A stretch of 64,000 nt of DNA from Paenisporosarcina sp. OV554. Lineage in GTDB: Bacteria > Bacillota > Bacilli > Bacillales_A > Planococcaceae. The stretch lies in the NCBI RefSeq assembly GCF_003058165.1, contig NZ_QBUC01000012.1, forward strand, positions 35,294-99,293, in the 5' to 3' direction. The notes under the pieces are model-generated. The model saw nothing but the letters and a program-made list of their open reading frames with translations, was not told the DNA's origin and ran no database searches. Below are positions 53,354 through 63,066 of the stretch, in pieces. The position numbers and the translations under genes were made by a program. Position 1 is the first letter of the stretch, and the number at the start of each line of letters is the position of its first letter.

Positions 53354-54290
53354 TTAGTTGGTTGGTTTATTAGATGTAAGCGGAATATTATCGTAATCTT
53401 CCGGATTCAATGTTTCAACTGAACCATCAGCTACTGCTTCGATAATTCCAGTAAGACCCTGTTCTACTGATTTTACAAGTTGTCCTTTTTCTTTCTGCCC
53501 CATCATTTGAGTCTGTCCTCTTACTTCAAAAAGGACTGTTCCGCTGCCATTTAATGCATAGCTACCAAGTGCTGTTCCTGGAAGGTCAAGTCCTTGGGAA
53601 TAAAGAGAGATATTCGTAAATTTAGAGTTACCGTAAGATTGCAGTTCATTGTAAGCAGCAACATTTAATTGTCTTGAATAATCGTACCTATAGTTTTCTG
53701 CATATTCGGCGTATTTAGCCCCTTCCGACGTATTTGGATCCGGAACAAACTGAGCGGATAAGGAAAGCGTTACTTCGTCATCTGTACCCTCCACGTAGTA
53801 CATACCTTGGTGATGTAGATCGATAAAGACATCTACATTTCCATACTCATCTTTTAGTGATTTGTATACATCTCGAGTAGTCTGGGATTCTGGTGTAATG
53901 AACCAACCTGGCGTATTAGAAGCACCTGGAAAGTCTTGTGCTTCAGGCACATAATTTAGATTCGGATTGAAGTCGCGGTTCACGTCAAAACCAGGATTTT
54001 CCCCATAGTTATAACTTTGGCTGATGCCTCGGTCCAAATAGTTCCATGATGGTGTCGTACCAGTGAGTTGTGGAAAATTGTATAGGACTTCATCCCATGT
54101 CATACTGTTTCTCCGTTTATCAGCTTCAGATGCATCTGGATTCATCATCGGCATGAAAACAAGTGTCAATTCCTCACGTATTTCTTGTGCTTGTTTCGAG
54201 TTAGTTGAAAGTTTTTGCAATAAATTAAGGAGTGCTACCGTACCTGTTTTTTCGTTCCCATGAATTTCACATTGTACTAGCCCATTTATT
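53354..54290 (-). pseudogene. Second M14 carboxypeptidase gene, 5'-degraded
   Basis: The long frame (53354-54220) opens at a TTG inside the domain and lacks the zinc HxxE. Reading further upstream in the same frame gives INGLVQCEIHGNEKTGTVALLNL, supplying HGNE, but it stops at a TGA. In the neighbouring frame TNEDKLKSKGVDIVK would precede it, so a frameshift or deletion sits around 54270-54290. The rest is a normal M14 domain (FDVNRDFNPNLNYVPEA, VDVFIDLHHQGMYYVEG, GTVLFEVRGQTQM). No signal peptide. Non-functional as read. Confidence 0.75.
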
Positions 54291-54643
54291 CTTCACAATA
54301 TCCACTCCTTTAGATTTTAATTTATCCTCATTAGTCTTAGTACTTTACTCATCCCCTTTATTTCTATTTTTTGTCATTGATTCGCAGACAGCATAACAAA
54401 GAAAATTAGACGAGTAAATATTATTTGAATATTCAGCCCTTTCGTAATATGTATTTATAATCCAATTAAAAAAATATATACCAAAAGACATCTCAAACGA
54501 TAAACATTTCGTCCCGCTAAATAGTTTTCTTCGTAGGCCGAAGTATTCAGTCATTAGAACTATATGAAAAAACAGATAACAGCACTTTTTACATGCTTCA
54601 CAACATCCTATTTCTGAACGATGACTGAAAATTCACAAAAAAA
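54291..54643. other. Intergenic stretch without a convincing gene
   Basis: A 69-codon minus-strand frame (54345-54554) has no SD and no recognised domain, and I do not call it. It may be part of the lost 5' end of the M14 gene. Confidence 0.3.
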
Positions 54644-54671
54644 GAACCGACAGCTCTCTAGCTGTCGATTC
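54644..54671 (-). terminator. Terminator of the DHFR-like gene
   Basis: GAACCGACAGCT pairs with AGCTGTCGATTC (one mismatch); a T tract (CTTTTTTTG) follows on the minus strand. Confidence 0.7.
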
Positions 54672-54765
54672 ACATAATTGTAGTTAATAATCTCAGTATA
54701 CTTTTTTATACCTATAAATTGCGTAGTACATTCAGACGTTAGTTGGAAATGTTGAACAATGTTTT

Positions 54766-55299
54766 TCACTTTTTCACTTCATAATGGAGTTCAACAAATT
54801 GGTTGAAGTGTCTGATTCCTTTCAAAGAAAGATCCAGTTGATAATTATCCTCTTTAAATAAAGAAATACCTGTTCCAATCAAAGTCGGAGCAACGGTAAG
54901 GATAAGTTCATCAACTAATTTCTCTTTTACAAAAGAATGCAATAGTTCTCCGCCTCCAACAATCCAAATGTTTTTTCCATCTTTATTTTTTAGTTGGTTA
55001 GTAAAATCAACTATATTCTCATTTACAAATTTCACATCTTTGTTATCCTCGTTTACTGATCTTGAAAAAACGTAGCATTCTTTATTACGATATGGGAAAT
55101 CCTCTGTTTCCTGGTTCATAATCCAATCGTAAGTTCTTCTTCCCATTAATATTGTATCCACAGTTTCATAAAACTCTGAGTACCCATTATCGCCTTCCCC
55201 TTCAACTTTAAATAACCAATCTAAAGATTCATTTTTTGTAGCAATGTAACCATCTAAACTCGTTGCTATAAATAATACTAATTTTCGTTGATTACTCAT
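54766..55299 (-). CDS. Dihydrofolate reductase-fold protein (YyaP/RibD C-terminal)
   Basis: A 177-aa RibD_C/DHFR-like protein. KLVLFIATSLDGYIATKNESLDWLF, DTILMGRRTYDWIM, CYVFSRSV and the NADPH-binding IWIVGGGELLHSFVKEKLVDELIL are its marks. An NADPH-dependent reductase of unknown substrate; not the housekeeping DHFR. ATG after AGAGGAT. Confidence 0.88.
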   Translation of the reverse strand: MSNQRKLVLFIATSLDGYIATKNESLDWLFKVEGEGDNGYSEFYETVDTILMGRRTYDWIMNQETEDFPYRNKECYVFSRSVNEDNKDVKFVNENIVDFTNQLKNKDGKNIWIVGGGELLHSFVKEKLVDELILTVAPTLIGTGISLFKEDNYQLDLSLKGIRHFNQFVELHYEVKK

Positions 55300-55392
55300 G
55301 AAATCCTCTTCATCTCCCTAGTACTATCAGTGATTCTCAACACATATTGTCATTCTTACAGCATAAACATTGCATTTGTTGTACGCTATCTA

Positions 55393-56064
55393 TTAATAAG
55401 AGGTTGGAGCAGATAATGCGTCCACGATTCCCTTTACGTGTAATAAATCGTCTATTATTTCGTCTGCTTGAGATAGCTCATCTTCTTGAGCAAAATCAAA
55501 ATTGCAACCTACTGATATTAATCCATTGGACTTTGCTGCATTAATATCAGAAAGTCGATCTCCAATAACTACACCTTTTACCACTTTATATTTCTTTAAA
55601 ATCGTGTTAACCAAATCAGTTTTATTTTGTGAAGGGATTTGTTGAATACTGAAAGTCTCGGTAATCCATTTGTCTAATTTATAATATTTTACTATGGCAT
55701 TTAAATATTCGGTTTGACCATTGCTTGCAATAAATATTGGATGATTATTATTTTTTAAATAGCTTAGGACTTCCTCTGTATTCGGATACAGTGCCCCTTT
55801 GCCCATGTTTATATTATCGATTAATTTCTCGTGGAATAATTCATTCGCTTTTGTTCGAATCTCAATTGAATGGTTAGGCAGTAAGGTATTCCATACGACT
55901 GGTAACGGGACTCCCATTATCTCACGGTACACCTCAATAGGTGTCTTTTTATCCCACAAATTAGAAGACCTTAAATAATTAAACGTATCCTCTAAGGATA
56001 GCTCTAGTATTTTATCAGTTTGAAATAACGTACCATCCATATCGAAAATTATTGTTAATGACAT
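55393..56064 (-). CDS. HAD-superfamily hydrolase, phosphoglycolate-phosphatase-like
   Basis: About 223 aa from the ATG at 56064 (GGATGGAG upstream), 22 codons inside the longest frame. Motif I is TIIFDMDGTLFQTD, motif II HPIFIASNGQTEYL, the Lys motif QNKTDLVNTILKKYK and motif IV GVVIGDRLSDINAAKSNGLISVGC. An alpha-helical C1 cap of Gph/PgmB type. Substrate unknown. Confidence 0.87.
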   Translation of the reverse strand: MSLTIIFDMDGTLFQTDKILELSLEDTFNYLRSSNLWDKKTPIEVYREIMGVPLPVVWNTLLPNHSIEIRTKANELFHEKLIDNINMGKGALYPNTEEVLSYLKNNNHPIFIASNGQTEYLNAIVKYYKLDKWITETFSIQQIPSQNKTDLVNTILKKYKVVKGVVIGDRLSDINAAKSNGLISVGCNFDFAQEDELSQADEIIDDLLHVKGIVDALSAPTSY

Positions 56065-56212
56065 TACGCTCCATCCCTTCGGAGATTTACAAATTTTTAC
56101 CCATTGAAATAGAAGCCGTTTTATAGCCAAGCATTAGCTTCATTACCAGTAGTTTCCTCATTATTTCCCTTCAATCTTTATTAACTCAATGTCTCAATAC
56201 TACGTAGACTTC

Positions 56213-56707
56213 CTATAATGTTTTCTGATTGACATGTTCCAATACTTCATTGACCAAAAAGAGATCATGGATTTTATTTTCCAAACAAAACTGGATAACC
56301 AAATCAAATATATTACTGTCTGATAACGAGTAACCTGCAGAACTCAGTAGCGCATCGGTGTCCTGAGTATTTAGCTCTAAGGCCAAAGCGAGAGCAATGG
56401 TGGTGTTTTTTCCTGGCCGATAATCTGCATTGGAACGAATTTTAGAAAACAGCTTCCGATCGATACCTGCCTTTTTGTAAATATCTACGTCTCTTGCACC
56501 TGATTTGTCAATCAAGCGAAACAACACTTCGTTCAATGTCGGTTTGCGATGATTTTTTATATAGTCCTCCAAATCAATCGTAATATTTTCTGATTGTAAG
56601 GTGTATTCTAAATCCAATTTAGATTCTACGTTGTAAGAAATCGTCTCGGTATACAAGTGATCTTGTATGTACTCTTCTAACTCACTTAATATTTGGGTAT
56701 TGATCAA
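56213..56707 (-). CDS. HTH (XRE-like) protein divergent from a VWA protein
   Basis: A 164-aa protein, TTG start after AGGAGG. The N-terminal helix/beta part is followed by a five-helix HTH-like domain (about residues 55-130; TLNEVLFRLIDKSGARDVDIYKKAGIDRKLFSKIRSN and KNTTIALALALELNTQDTDALLSSAGYSLS), the XRE/lambda-repressor-like form. The C-terminus (LVIQFCLENKIHDLFLVNEVLEHVNQKTL) is helical. It shares a short intergenic region with the VWA gene, so they may be co-regulated partners. Confidence 0.7.
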   Translation of the reverse strand: MINTQILSELEEYIQDHLYTETISYNVESKLDLEYTLQSENITIDLEDYIKNHRKPTLNEVLFRLIDKSGARDVDIYKKAGIDRKLFSKIRSNADYRPGKNTTIALALALELNTQDTDALLSSAGYSLSDSNIFDLVIQFCLENKIHDLFLVNEVLEHVNQKTL

Positions 56708-56803
56708 AAGATTCGCCTCCTAAAATGTCGCTTTTCAGGCGACCAAATCGATTTGAAAACTGGTTATGATTAGTTTACCAACAAACGAAAGAGGATGATG
56801 ACT

Positions 56804-57388
56804 TTGAATAACAATCTAACAGAAATTATTTTCCTGCTTGATCGAAGCGGTTCTATGTCTGGACTTGAAAGTGATACCATCGGTGGTTTTAATGCGTTTA
56901 TTGAAAAGCAATGCCAACTTGATGGGAAAGTATCGCTCACGACAGTCCTGTTTGACGATCAATACGAAATACTATGGGACGGCATCAATGCGGCTGGAGC
57001 AAAGATAACCCATGATAATTATTATGTAAGAGGCACTACTGCCATGCTCGATGCAGTAGGAAAGACAATTGTGGATGTCGGTCATCGACTTTCGAAAACT
57101 CCAGAAGAGCTAAAACCAGGCAAAGTCATATTTGTCATCACAACAGACGGAATGGAAAATGCTAGTTGTGAATTTACGCATGATAAAGTGAAAAAGCTCA
57201 TTAAGCAACAGGAAGATAAATATTCATGGGAGTTCATTTTCATCGGTGCAAACATGGATGCGGCTAAGGAAGCCAGTAGTATGGGTATTCAAGCAGAGAA
57301 TGCATTTAACTTTGTAGCTTCTGAAGTAGGTGTTGAGTCTATGTATGAAATGGTCAATGAGAATGTGGCGAAGAGAAGAAAGCGATAA
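56804..57388 (+). CDS. VWA-domain protein with intact MIDAS (TerY/YegL-like)
   Basis: About 194 aa as a single VWA domain. MIDAS residues are IIFLLDRSGSMSGLESDTIGG (DxSxS), TAMLDAVGKTIV (Thr) and VIFVITTDGMENASC (Asp). No signal peptide, so cytoplasmic. Start: the ATGs at 56795/56798 overlap the AAAGAGG site, so the TTG at 56804 may be used. TerY-like VWA proteins occur in stress/tellurite clusters. Here the partner is the divergent HTH protein; a TerY-P triad kinase/phosphatase is not in the window. Confidence 0.8.
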   Translation: MNNNLTEIIFLLDRSGSMSGLESDTIGGFNAFIEKQCQLDGKVSLTTVLFDDQYEILWDGINAAGAKITHDNYYVRGTTAMLDAVGKTIVDVGHRLSKTPEELKPGKVIFVITTDGMENASCEFTHDKVKKLIKQQEDKYSWEFIFIGANMDAAKEASSMGIQAENAFNFVASEVGVESMYEMVNENVAKRRKR

Positions 57389-58136
57389 TGCTTATCTTTT
57401 AAATACAGATATTTTCAAATTGATTGACGAGACCTTAAGGTAATTTCTTGAAAATTTTATTGCAGCTGATGAATGAATGGACACCCATAGCACTAGACCA
57501 AGCGGCCGAAGATACTATTTCGTCCGCTCTTGAATGTCCTAATCAATTTCAATCTGAGCCTTCCTTCCATTCCCCAACAAGAGATTCACATGTTGAATTT
57601 AGTTTAGAAATTCTTATCCCCTATCGGTTTTAACGGAAAATATTTCCTGCAGGTGCTAATCTTTTAATAGCTATATAATCCCATACTTAAAAACTTCAGG
57701 AAACACCTTAATAGTAAGTATATATAAAAAAATCACCATTGGAAATCCCAGCTCACTCAACGTATAAGATAGTCCTTGGGGTTTTCCGCATATTTCTTTT
57801 CAGCAATTGCTCTAAATCCAGTTAAGCACTAGTTAGTTCAATTAAACAAGAAACTAATGGTGATTTAGAATTGAAACTATATAGATATTTTTAATTAAAA
57901 AATTTCACTTTACATACCTTTCAAACTACTAATCCATAATCAACTGTTCATAAAATGGACTTCTTTTTTACGAATTTATTTTAAGAATAATATAATTCTT
58001 ATACGAAAGAATGTAGCTCTAAGACTTCCGAATTAAATAACTCTATTGAAACTAGACAAAATGTACAATCACTTTTCATTTTAAAATCATAAGATATGAA
58101 TGCAAGACTATTAAAACTAGAAAGGAGGTCTTGAAA
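57389..58136. other. Gene-poor stretch with hairpin and inverted repeat
   Basis: About 750 bp without a convincing gene (a 61-codon frame at 57448-57633 has no SD and overlaps a hairpin). It holds the hairpin at 57502-57532, and an 11-bp inverted repeat AAATCACCATT (57730-57740) mirrored by AATGGTGATTT (57856-57866) that encloses 115 bp. Confidence 0.35.
57502..57532. terminator. Hairpin like that at 40321-40351
   Basis: GCGG, C, CGAA against TTCG, T, CCGC with loop GATACTAT, then CTCTTG. The base changes relative to 40321 are compensated in the stem. Confidence 0.4.
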
Positions 58137-58421
58137 ATGGAAAATACGAGAAATACAAGAAACGGTTGTCGTGATACAAGAAATGCCGCGGAAGATGTCA
58201 ATCATTGTAAAGGTTGTGTTTGTGATCAATTAAGACGATTACAAACACAGACTGAAGTTGATCTTTTCTTATCCGGTGGTCAGGTGATAGAAGATGTTAT
58301 TTTTATAACCTTTGACCAAGAGAATTGCTGTGCATTCTTTACTGATCCAACAACAGAACCTGGTTCAACACTTATCATAGACTGTCAAGAGATTATAGCT
58401 ATTCGAATTGAAGCTGACTGA
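58137..58421 (+). CDS. Small cysteine-bearing protein, possible spore coat component
   Basis: 94 aa from the ATG at 58137, with AAAGGAGG 8 nt before (the longer frame adds only a TTG-Lys). The N-terminus is MENTRNTRNGCRDTRN; NHCKGCVCDQLRRLQTQTEVDLFL follows, then a beta-rich VIEDVIFITFDQENCCAFFTDPTTEPGSTLIIDCQEIIAI. Six or so cysteines and the CDQLRRLQ region recall CotY/CotZ/ExsY-type coat or exosporium proteins. Called by resemblance only. Confidence 0.55.
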   Translation: MENTRNTRNGCRDTRNAAEDVNHCKGCVCDQLRRLQTQTEVDLFLSGGQVIEDVIFITFDQENCCAFFTDPTTEPGSTLIIDCQEIIAIRIEAD

Positions 58422-58530
58422 GTTATAAGAGGGTCTCTTTCTTTATAGAAGAGGCCTTTCTCAATATAATAAACATTCTATATTGAACAAATTATTTAGT
58501 TGAAATTATACTAAGCATATTTTGATATGC

Positions 58531-58568
58531 AAAAAGCCGATTCCCTTACGCTAGGGAATCGACTTTTT
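58531..58568. terminator. Bidirectional terminator
   Basis: AAAAAGCCGATTCCCT pairs with AGGGAATCGACTTTTT (6-nt loop); A/T tracts on both sides. It separates the small coat-like gene (+) and the subtilase gene (-). Confidence 0.75.
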
Positions 58569-58660
58569 TTTGTTTTTCCTTACTAAACGATAGTCACCGA
58601 TTTTTAAGTTTAGGTTATTACAATTGAATCTAGTCTATCATATAGTGCTCTTATCCATTA

Positions 58661-61600
58661 CTACATTCCCACCTCGAGAAGAACATCATTTACTGTTTTC
58701 TTTTTGTATTTCTTCTCTGGTTTTGGAGCCTTGTCCAACATCCATGGGTTTTGAATTAAGTAGTTATTCACCACATACTGCATATCTTTCTCATCTACCA
58801 CACCATCATAGTTGATGTCGGCTTCACGTTTATTTGTTTTCCAATAGGTTTGAATGTAAAGCGCATCATGAATATCGATCACATGATCTTTATTCACATC
58901 TCCTGCAGGTGCATTGTTATAATAGAGTGCTTTCGAATAAGGTTTAACTTCACCATTTTCTTTCAACCCGATCGTAAAGGTTTTCTTAACAGTGAAATGT
59001 CCCGGCATATCTACCTCTAGTGTAAATGGTTTATCCGTTAGCGGTAAATTAGATGATAACGACCAAGGAAACGCAATACTTCCTATCTTGTTTGAATATT
59101 CCTTTCCTGCTTCATCTGTCACTTTGACTTTTGCACCTGCCTTTACATAATCCAAGGCTGATGATGGCTCATCAAGATGAGGAATCATAAACGCTTCTCC
59201 ATAGACAAACGATTTCATGTAGGAGTAAGTTCGTTCAACCTGATAAGGAAGACTAATACCAAATGCGGACTTCGTCGTGCCATCTGTATTTATATACGAT
59301 GCATTGAATTGTGTTAACTCCCGGCTTACACTGTTAGAATCATCTTTCACTTTGTATGTGATATCTACCAACGGAGCTTTTCCAGAAATTCCTGTTTGTG
59401 CTACATCACCAGTTAGTGTAGCAGTGATCTTCGTTTTTATTGTAGTTCCGTTTCCATTTACATCTATATTCTCTGTCTTTAGATCTAATTTCCCATCCAA
59501 TGTCGCATGTGGTTTAATACTTACCACATCGACATTTTTTACACTATCAATCAATGAATACACTGCTTGCTTCATGTTTGTCATATTGTTCATGGAAAGG
59601 GTAACCGTCACTGTATCGCCCGCTTTTACTTTCTGTTTATCAGGAATGGCTGTCCCATACGGCGTGCCTTGCTTCACATAGTATAGGTACTTATAACTTG
59701 AATAGTTCCGTACTGTCGCCTTGTTTTCTGCATACATTTGCACTCGTAATGGTTGTACATTGGGATTCATCGGGATTTGTGTGGTAAACTTTCCGTTTGC
59801 GTCAACCGGTACCGATACGCTCTTAGTCCCTCCTCCCAGTCCTCCCCCACTACCCGGCATTGTATAGACTACTTTATTATCTGCTTGAGAGACGTTCATG
59901 CCGCCAGCTTTCATCTCTTCGACATCTTTATCATATACCGAGCCTGTTAACGATGCGGTTTGTTGGTCTGGGCTATATTCATATACACCAGAGTCCGCGC
60001 TGAGATTGAGAGTTGGCTGCGTAACACTATAGTAAACCGGAGCATCTGAGCTAAAGGTTTTTCCCTGGTCATTTGTCCCTACGAGCCTGATTTTGTACAA
60101 TCCCGGTTCGGTTTGTTCATGATCATACGCAATCGGGTGATCCGGATTTCCCGTTAACGGATAATAATACCCTTCGTTCATTACGCCTCTTAGATAATAT
60201 TCAATATTCTCATCCGCACCGAGGCCTTCCAATGTGCCAAGGAAGCCAATTTCTTGGTTCGTTTTCGGATCTACAAGGAATAGATCCATTGTGCGCATAT
60301 GAGATTTTAATTGGAATAAAAGGCCGACTGACCATCTTATTCCGTTATACCCTGCCTCAACCGCTGTCGTAAAGGCAGGTGGATCTACCGCGATATGATC
60401 GATTCCTTCTTCCACTGTATGAATTGCAAACGGAACTTGGTATGTTTCTTCCAGGTTATTTTTGTTTGTGTACGTGATATATCCTTCATACGTTCCTAAT
60501 GCTGCTGCCTTTGGTACGTTAATTAAGACATTTGAATTCTTTTTCGAATTGCCCTTTACTGTCATTGTCTTATCCGTTACGATTTGAACACCATTTGCAG
60601 CCGCATCCTTTGAACCTCTTCGGTCCGGCTGGAACTGTACTTTCACATCGTACTCTTTTACTTGTTTACTGTTGTTGTAGATAACTAGAGAACGGCTATC
60701 CTGCACATTTTTTCCATTTGGCGCAAATGTACCGAAGCTGATTGCTCCTGTGTCATCCTTTATGTTTTTTAGATTTCCTTTTTTATCATATTTCCCTTCC
60801 GTTTTATCGACTACTTCGATTCGTGTTTGAGAATGAACCGCTTCGTACGGATCGACTTGTCCTGCCCCAACTTCAAATACGCTATAGTCCCCGTTTAACG
60901 GATCAGCTGTGTTCATCAATTTTTCCTTCACTTCGGATGGTGTGGCCTTCGGATTGGCTTGCAATAACAGCGCCGCCACGCCTGAAACGTTAGGGGCTGC
61001 CATAGATGTGCCGGATAAGCGCTCGTAAGCATATTGATAATTTCCTATTTGATCGGGTCCGTGCACATAAGACGGCACAGTCGATAATACAGATACCCCA
61101 GGCGCGGTTACTTCGGGTTTAATATCATACAATACACGGGATGGGCCACGAGAGCTGAAGTCAGCTAATACGCTCCCTTCTGTTACTACTTGACTCATAT
61201 CATCAAAGGAGAACGTTGGATTGCCGGAAGCTAATTTTTCCTTTATTGCTGTTCCTTGTTCATTATTTAGAGAGAATACAGGAATAGAATTAAATCCTTC
61301 TCCTAAATACACATCTTGTAACGGCGGATTTGTATTGTACAACAGAACCGCCATGGCTCCATTTGCTTTCGCCGTAGCCATAATATTATTCAGATCAAAT
61401 GTTCCACGAGCCGCGAGAACAAGTTTTCCATTCACATCTTTGTTTTTATATGAGGAAGCATCACCTGGCCCTACATCCACAACTGGCAAGTTTTGTCCTT
61501 GGAACTCCTCGATTTTATCACTAAATCCTCTTGCAACCAGCTTCAAATCAGCTGATACAACCGTACTCGCATGAAGCGTTCCTTTATATGTTGGAATAGT

Positions 61601-62797
61601 TACAGATGTGTCGCTGGCCCCAACAGTAAGAGCCAACGGAGAACCTCCAGGTGCGCCAAGCGTATACATCTTATTTCCGGAATTTCCTGCTGACACCACT
61701 GCAGTTACGCCTGCCATTACGGCATTGTTAACCGCGATGCTTGTCACAAACAACGGGTCATTAATATTCGCGCCGAGGGACATGTTTATGACGTCCATTC
61801 CATCCGCTACCGCTTGGTCAATCCCTGCTAATATTGCTGTGGTACTACCAGAACCGTACGGACCTAACACACGGTACGCATAAATGTCAGCGTCTGGCGC
61901 CACACCTGTAACTGCTAAGTCCGTGCTATTTTCTCCTTGTCCAGCAATGATTCCGGCCACATGCGTTCCATGTTCGGTATAATATTTTTTACCTGACCAC
62001 GGTTGTCCTGCTTTCACCCAATCATCATACGTTGTTTCCATTGGATCGTTATCGTTGTCCACGAAATCATATCCACCTTTATAGGCATCTTTTAAGTCCG
62101 GGTGATTGTAGTCAATTCCTGTATCGAGAATCCCAACCTTCACACCTTTTCCCGTAAAGCCTTCTTGATGAAGCTTTTCGATGCCGGGAAAGGTTACCAT
62201 TGTATGAGTATCAATTTGCTGTTTCGATGCTTGTTCTTCTACCGGTAACTCTACCTGTACCTGCATATCGCTCCAGACTGTCTTTACTGCCTTTGATTGA
62301 AGCAAAGCTTTGGCCTTGTTGGCAGGAAGTGTCATGGCAACCCCGTTAAACGCATGTTTATATGTCCGCTTAACTGTGTAAGAATTTTTCTTTTCTTTTA
62401 GCTCATTTTTGAAAATCACTTTCAAATCGGTTTGAAACGTTTCATGTGCAGCCTCTACTTTTTGTTTTGCCTCAGCAGAATCAAGAGATTTGCCTTCCGC
62501 TTGTGCTACTAAAACTGCGGTTTTTTCTGGCTTGTCCTTAAATTCAACAATGATTGAAATCGGAGCATCACTTTTTAAATCTACTTCAGGAGATAATTGA
62601 AGTCCTCCTTGGTCCTTCGTTTTCAGCTGTCTAATAGCTTGTCTCTGAGCTGGCGTAAGATTTGATAATACTTGTTCGAATGATGTTGGTGATTTTGCGC
62701 TAACAGCGGCATTATTGATGATGTTTGGCAAGGTGCTAAGCATAACTCCGGTGCTGAGCGCAAAGATTGCGGTATTCTTTACAAACTTCTGTATCAT
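58661..62797 (-). CDS. Large secreted subtilisin-like serine protease with cohesin-like and dockerin regions
   Basis: A Vpr-like S8 protease of 1378 aa. The signal sequence is within residues 1-34. An I9-type pro-domain (about 75-185) precedes the catalytic domain with Asp225 (VGILDTGID), His276 (EHGTHVAGI), oxyanion Asn372 and Ser598 (LSGTSMAAPNVSG). A PA-type insert (about 405-540) lies between His and Ser. Later come Fn3/beta domains and a cohesin-like segment (about 1055-1175; VKAGDTVTVTLSMNNM). The C-terminal type I dockerin pair is at 1299-1350 (GDVNKDHVIDIHDALYIQTY; ADINYDGVVDEKDM). No LPXTG seen. Probably an extracellular nutrient protease. Confidence 0.92.
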   Translation of the reverse strand: MIQKFVKNTAIFALSTGVMLSTLPNIINNAAVSAKSPTSFEQVLSNLTPAQRQAIRQLKTKDQGGLQLSPEVDLKSDAPISIIVEFKDKPEKTAVLVAQAEGKSLDSAEAKQKVEAAHETFQTDLKVIFKNELKEKKNSYTVKRTYKHAFNGVAMTLPANKAKALLQSKAVKTVWSDMQVQVELPVEEQASKQQIDTHTMVTFPGIEKLHQEGFTGKGVKVGILDTGIDYNHPDLKDAYKGGYDFVDNDNDPMETTYDDWVKAGQPWSGKKYYTEHGTHVAGIIAGQGENSTDLAVTGVAPDADIYAYRVLGPYGSGSTTAILAGIDQAVADGMDVINMSLGANINDPLFVTSIAVNNAVMAGVTAVVSAGNSGNKMYTLGAPGGSPLALTVGASDTSVTIPTYKGTLHASTVVSADLKLVARGFSDKIEEFQGQNLPVVDVGPGDASSYKNKDVNGKLVLAARGTFDLNNIMATAKANGAMAVLLYNTNPPLQDVYLGEGFNSIPVFSLNNEQGTAIKEKLASGNPTFSFDDMSQVVTEGSVLADFSSRGPSRVLYDIKPEVTAPGVSVLSTVPSYVHGPDQIGNYQYAYERLSGTSMAAPNVSGVAALLLQANPKATPSEVKEKLMNTADPLNGDYSVFEVGAGQVDPYEAVHSQTRIEVVDKTEGKYDKKGNLKNIKDDTGAISFGTFAPNGKNVQDSRSLVIYNNSKQVKEYDVKVQFQPDRRGSKDAAANGVQIVTDKTMTVKGNSKKNSNVLINVPKAAALGTYEGYITYTNKNNLEETYQVPFAIHTVEEGIDHIAVDPPAFTTAVEAGYNGIRWSVGLLFQLKSHMRTMDLFLVDPKTNQEIGFLGTLEGLGADENIEYYLRGVMNEGYYYPLTGNPDHPIAYDHEQTEPGLYKIRLVGTNDQGKTFSSDAPVYYSVTQPTLNLSADSGVYEYSPDQQTASLTGSVYDKDVEEMKAGGMNVSQADNKVVYTMPGSGGGLGGGTKSVSVPVDANGKFTTQIPMNPNVQPLRVQMYAENKATVRNYSSYKYLYYVKQGTPYGTAIPDKQKVKAGDTVTVTLSMNNMTNMKQAVYSLIDSVKNVDVVSIKPHATLDGKLDLKTENIDVNGNGTTIKTKITATLTGDVAQTGISGKAPLVDITYKVKDDSNSVSRELTQFNASYINTDGTTKSAFGISLPYQVERTYSYMKSFVYGEAFMIPHLDEPSSALDYVKAGAKVKVTDEAGKEYSNKIGSIAFPWSLSSNLPLTDKPFTLEVDMPGHFTVKKTFTIGLKENGEVKPYSKALYYNNAPAGDVNKDHVIDIHDALYIQTYWKTNKREADINYDGVVDEKDMQYVVNNYLIQNPWMLDKAPKPEKKYKKKTVNDVLLEVGM

Positions 62798-63066
62798 ATT
62801 CCTCTCCCCTTCTTACTGCGTTGGTTACATCTTAATTGTATATAAGGTTGATAGAATATTAGTTTTTGAAAAATTCTATCAAGTTCATTTTTTTTAAGGA
62901 AATCAGAAATCTTAAAACAGTGGTTTCTCTTTCCAGCTTATATCTGATGACCTTATTCGTTTAATGTGAATCAAATACATTCTTATTACCTTTACAGATC
63001 TTTTACACAAACAAATGCAAGAACAACCTGTTACTGAGCCAACCTTTTTGGACAGTTAAATTCTTC
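62798..63066. other. Upstream region of the subtilase gene
   Basis: No gene identified. AT-rich sequence carrying the protease promoter region; clear -35/-10 boxes could not be fixed by eye. Confidence 0.3.

Noticed and set aside
54345..54554. 69-codon minus-strand frame
   Set aside because: No SD or family, dominated by aromatic/hydrophobic runs of AT-rich DNA.
57448..57633. 61-codon plus-strand frame
   Set aside because: No ribosome site, odd composition and it contains the conserved hairpin at 57502-57532.
59277..59681. Long plus-strand frame inside the subtilase gene
   Set aside because: Mirror frame of a real 1378-aa CDS with no start signal.
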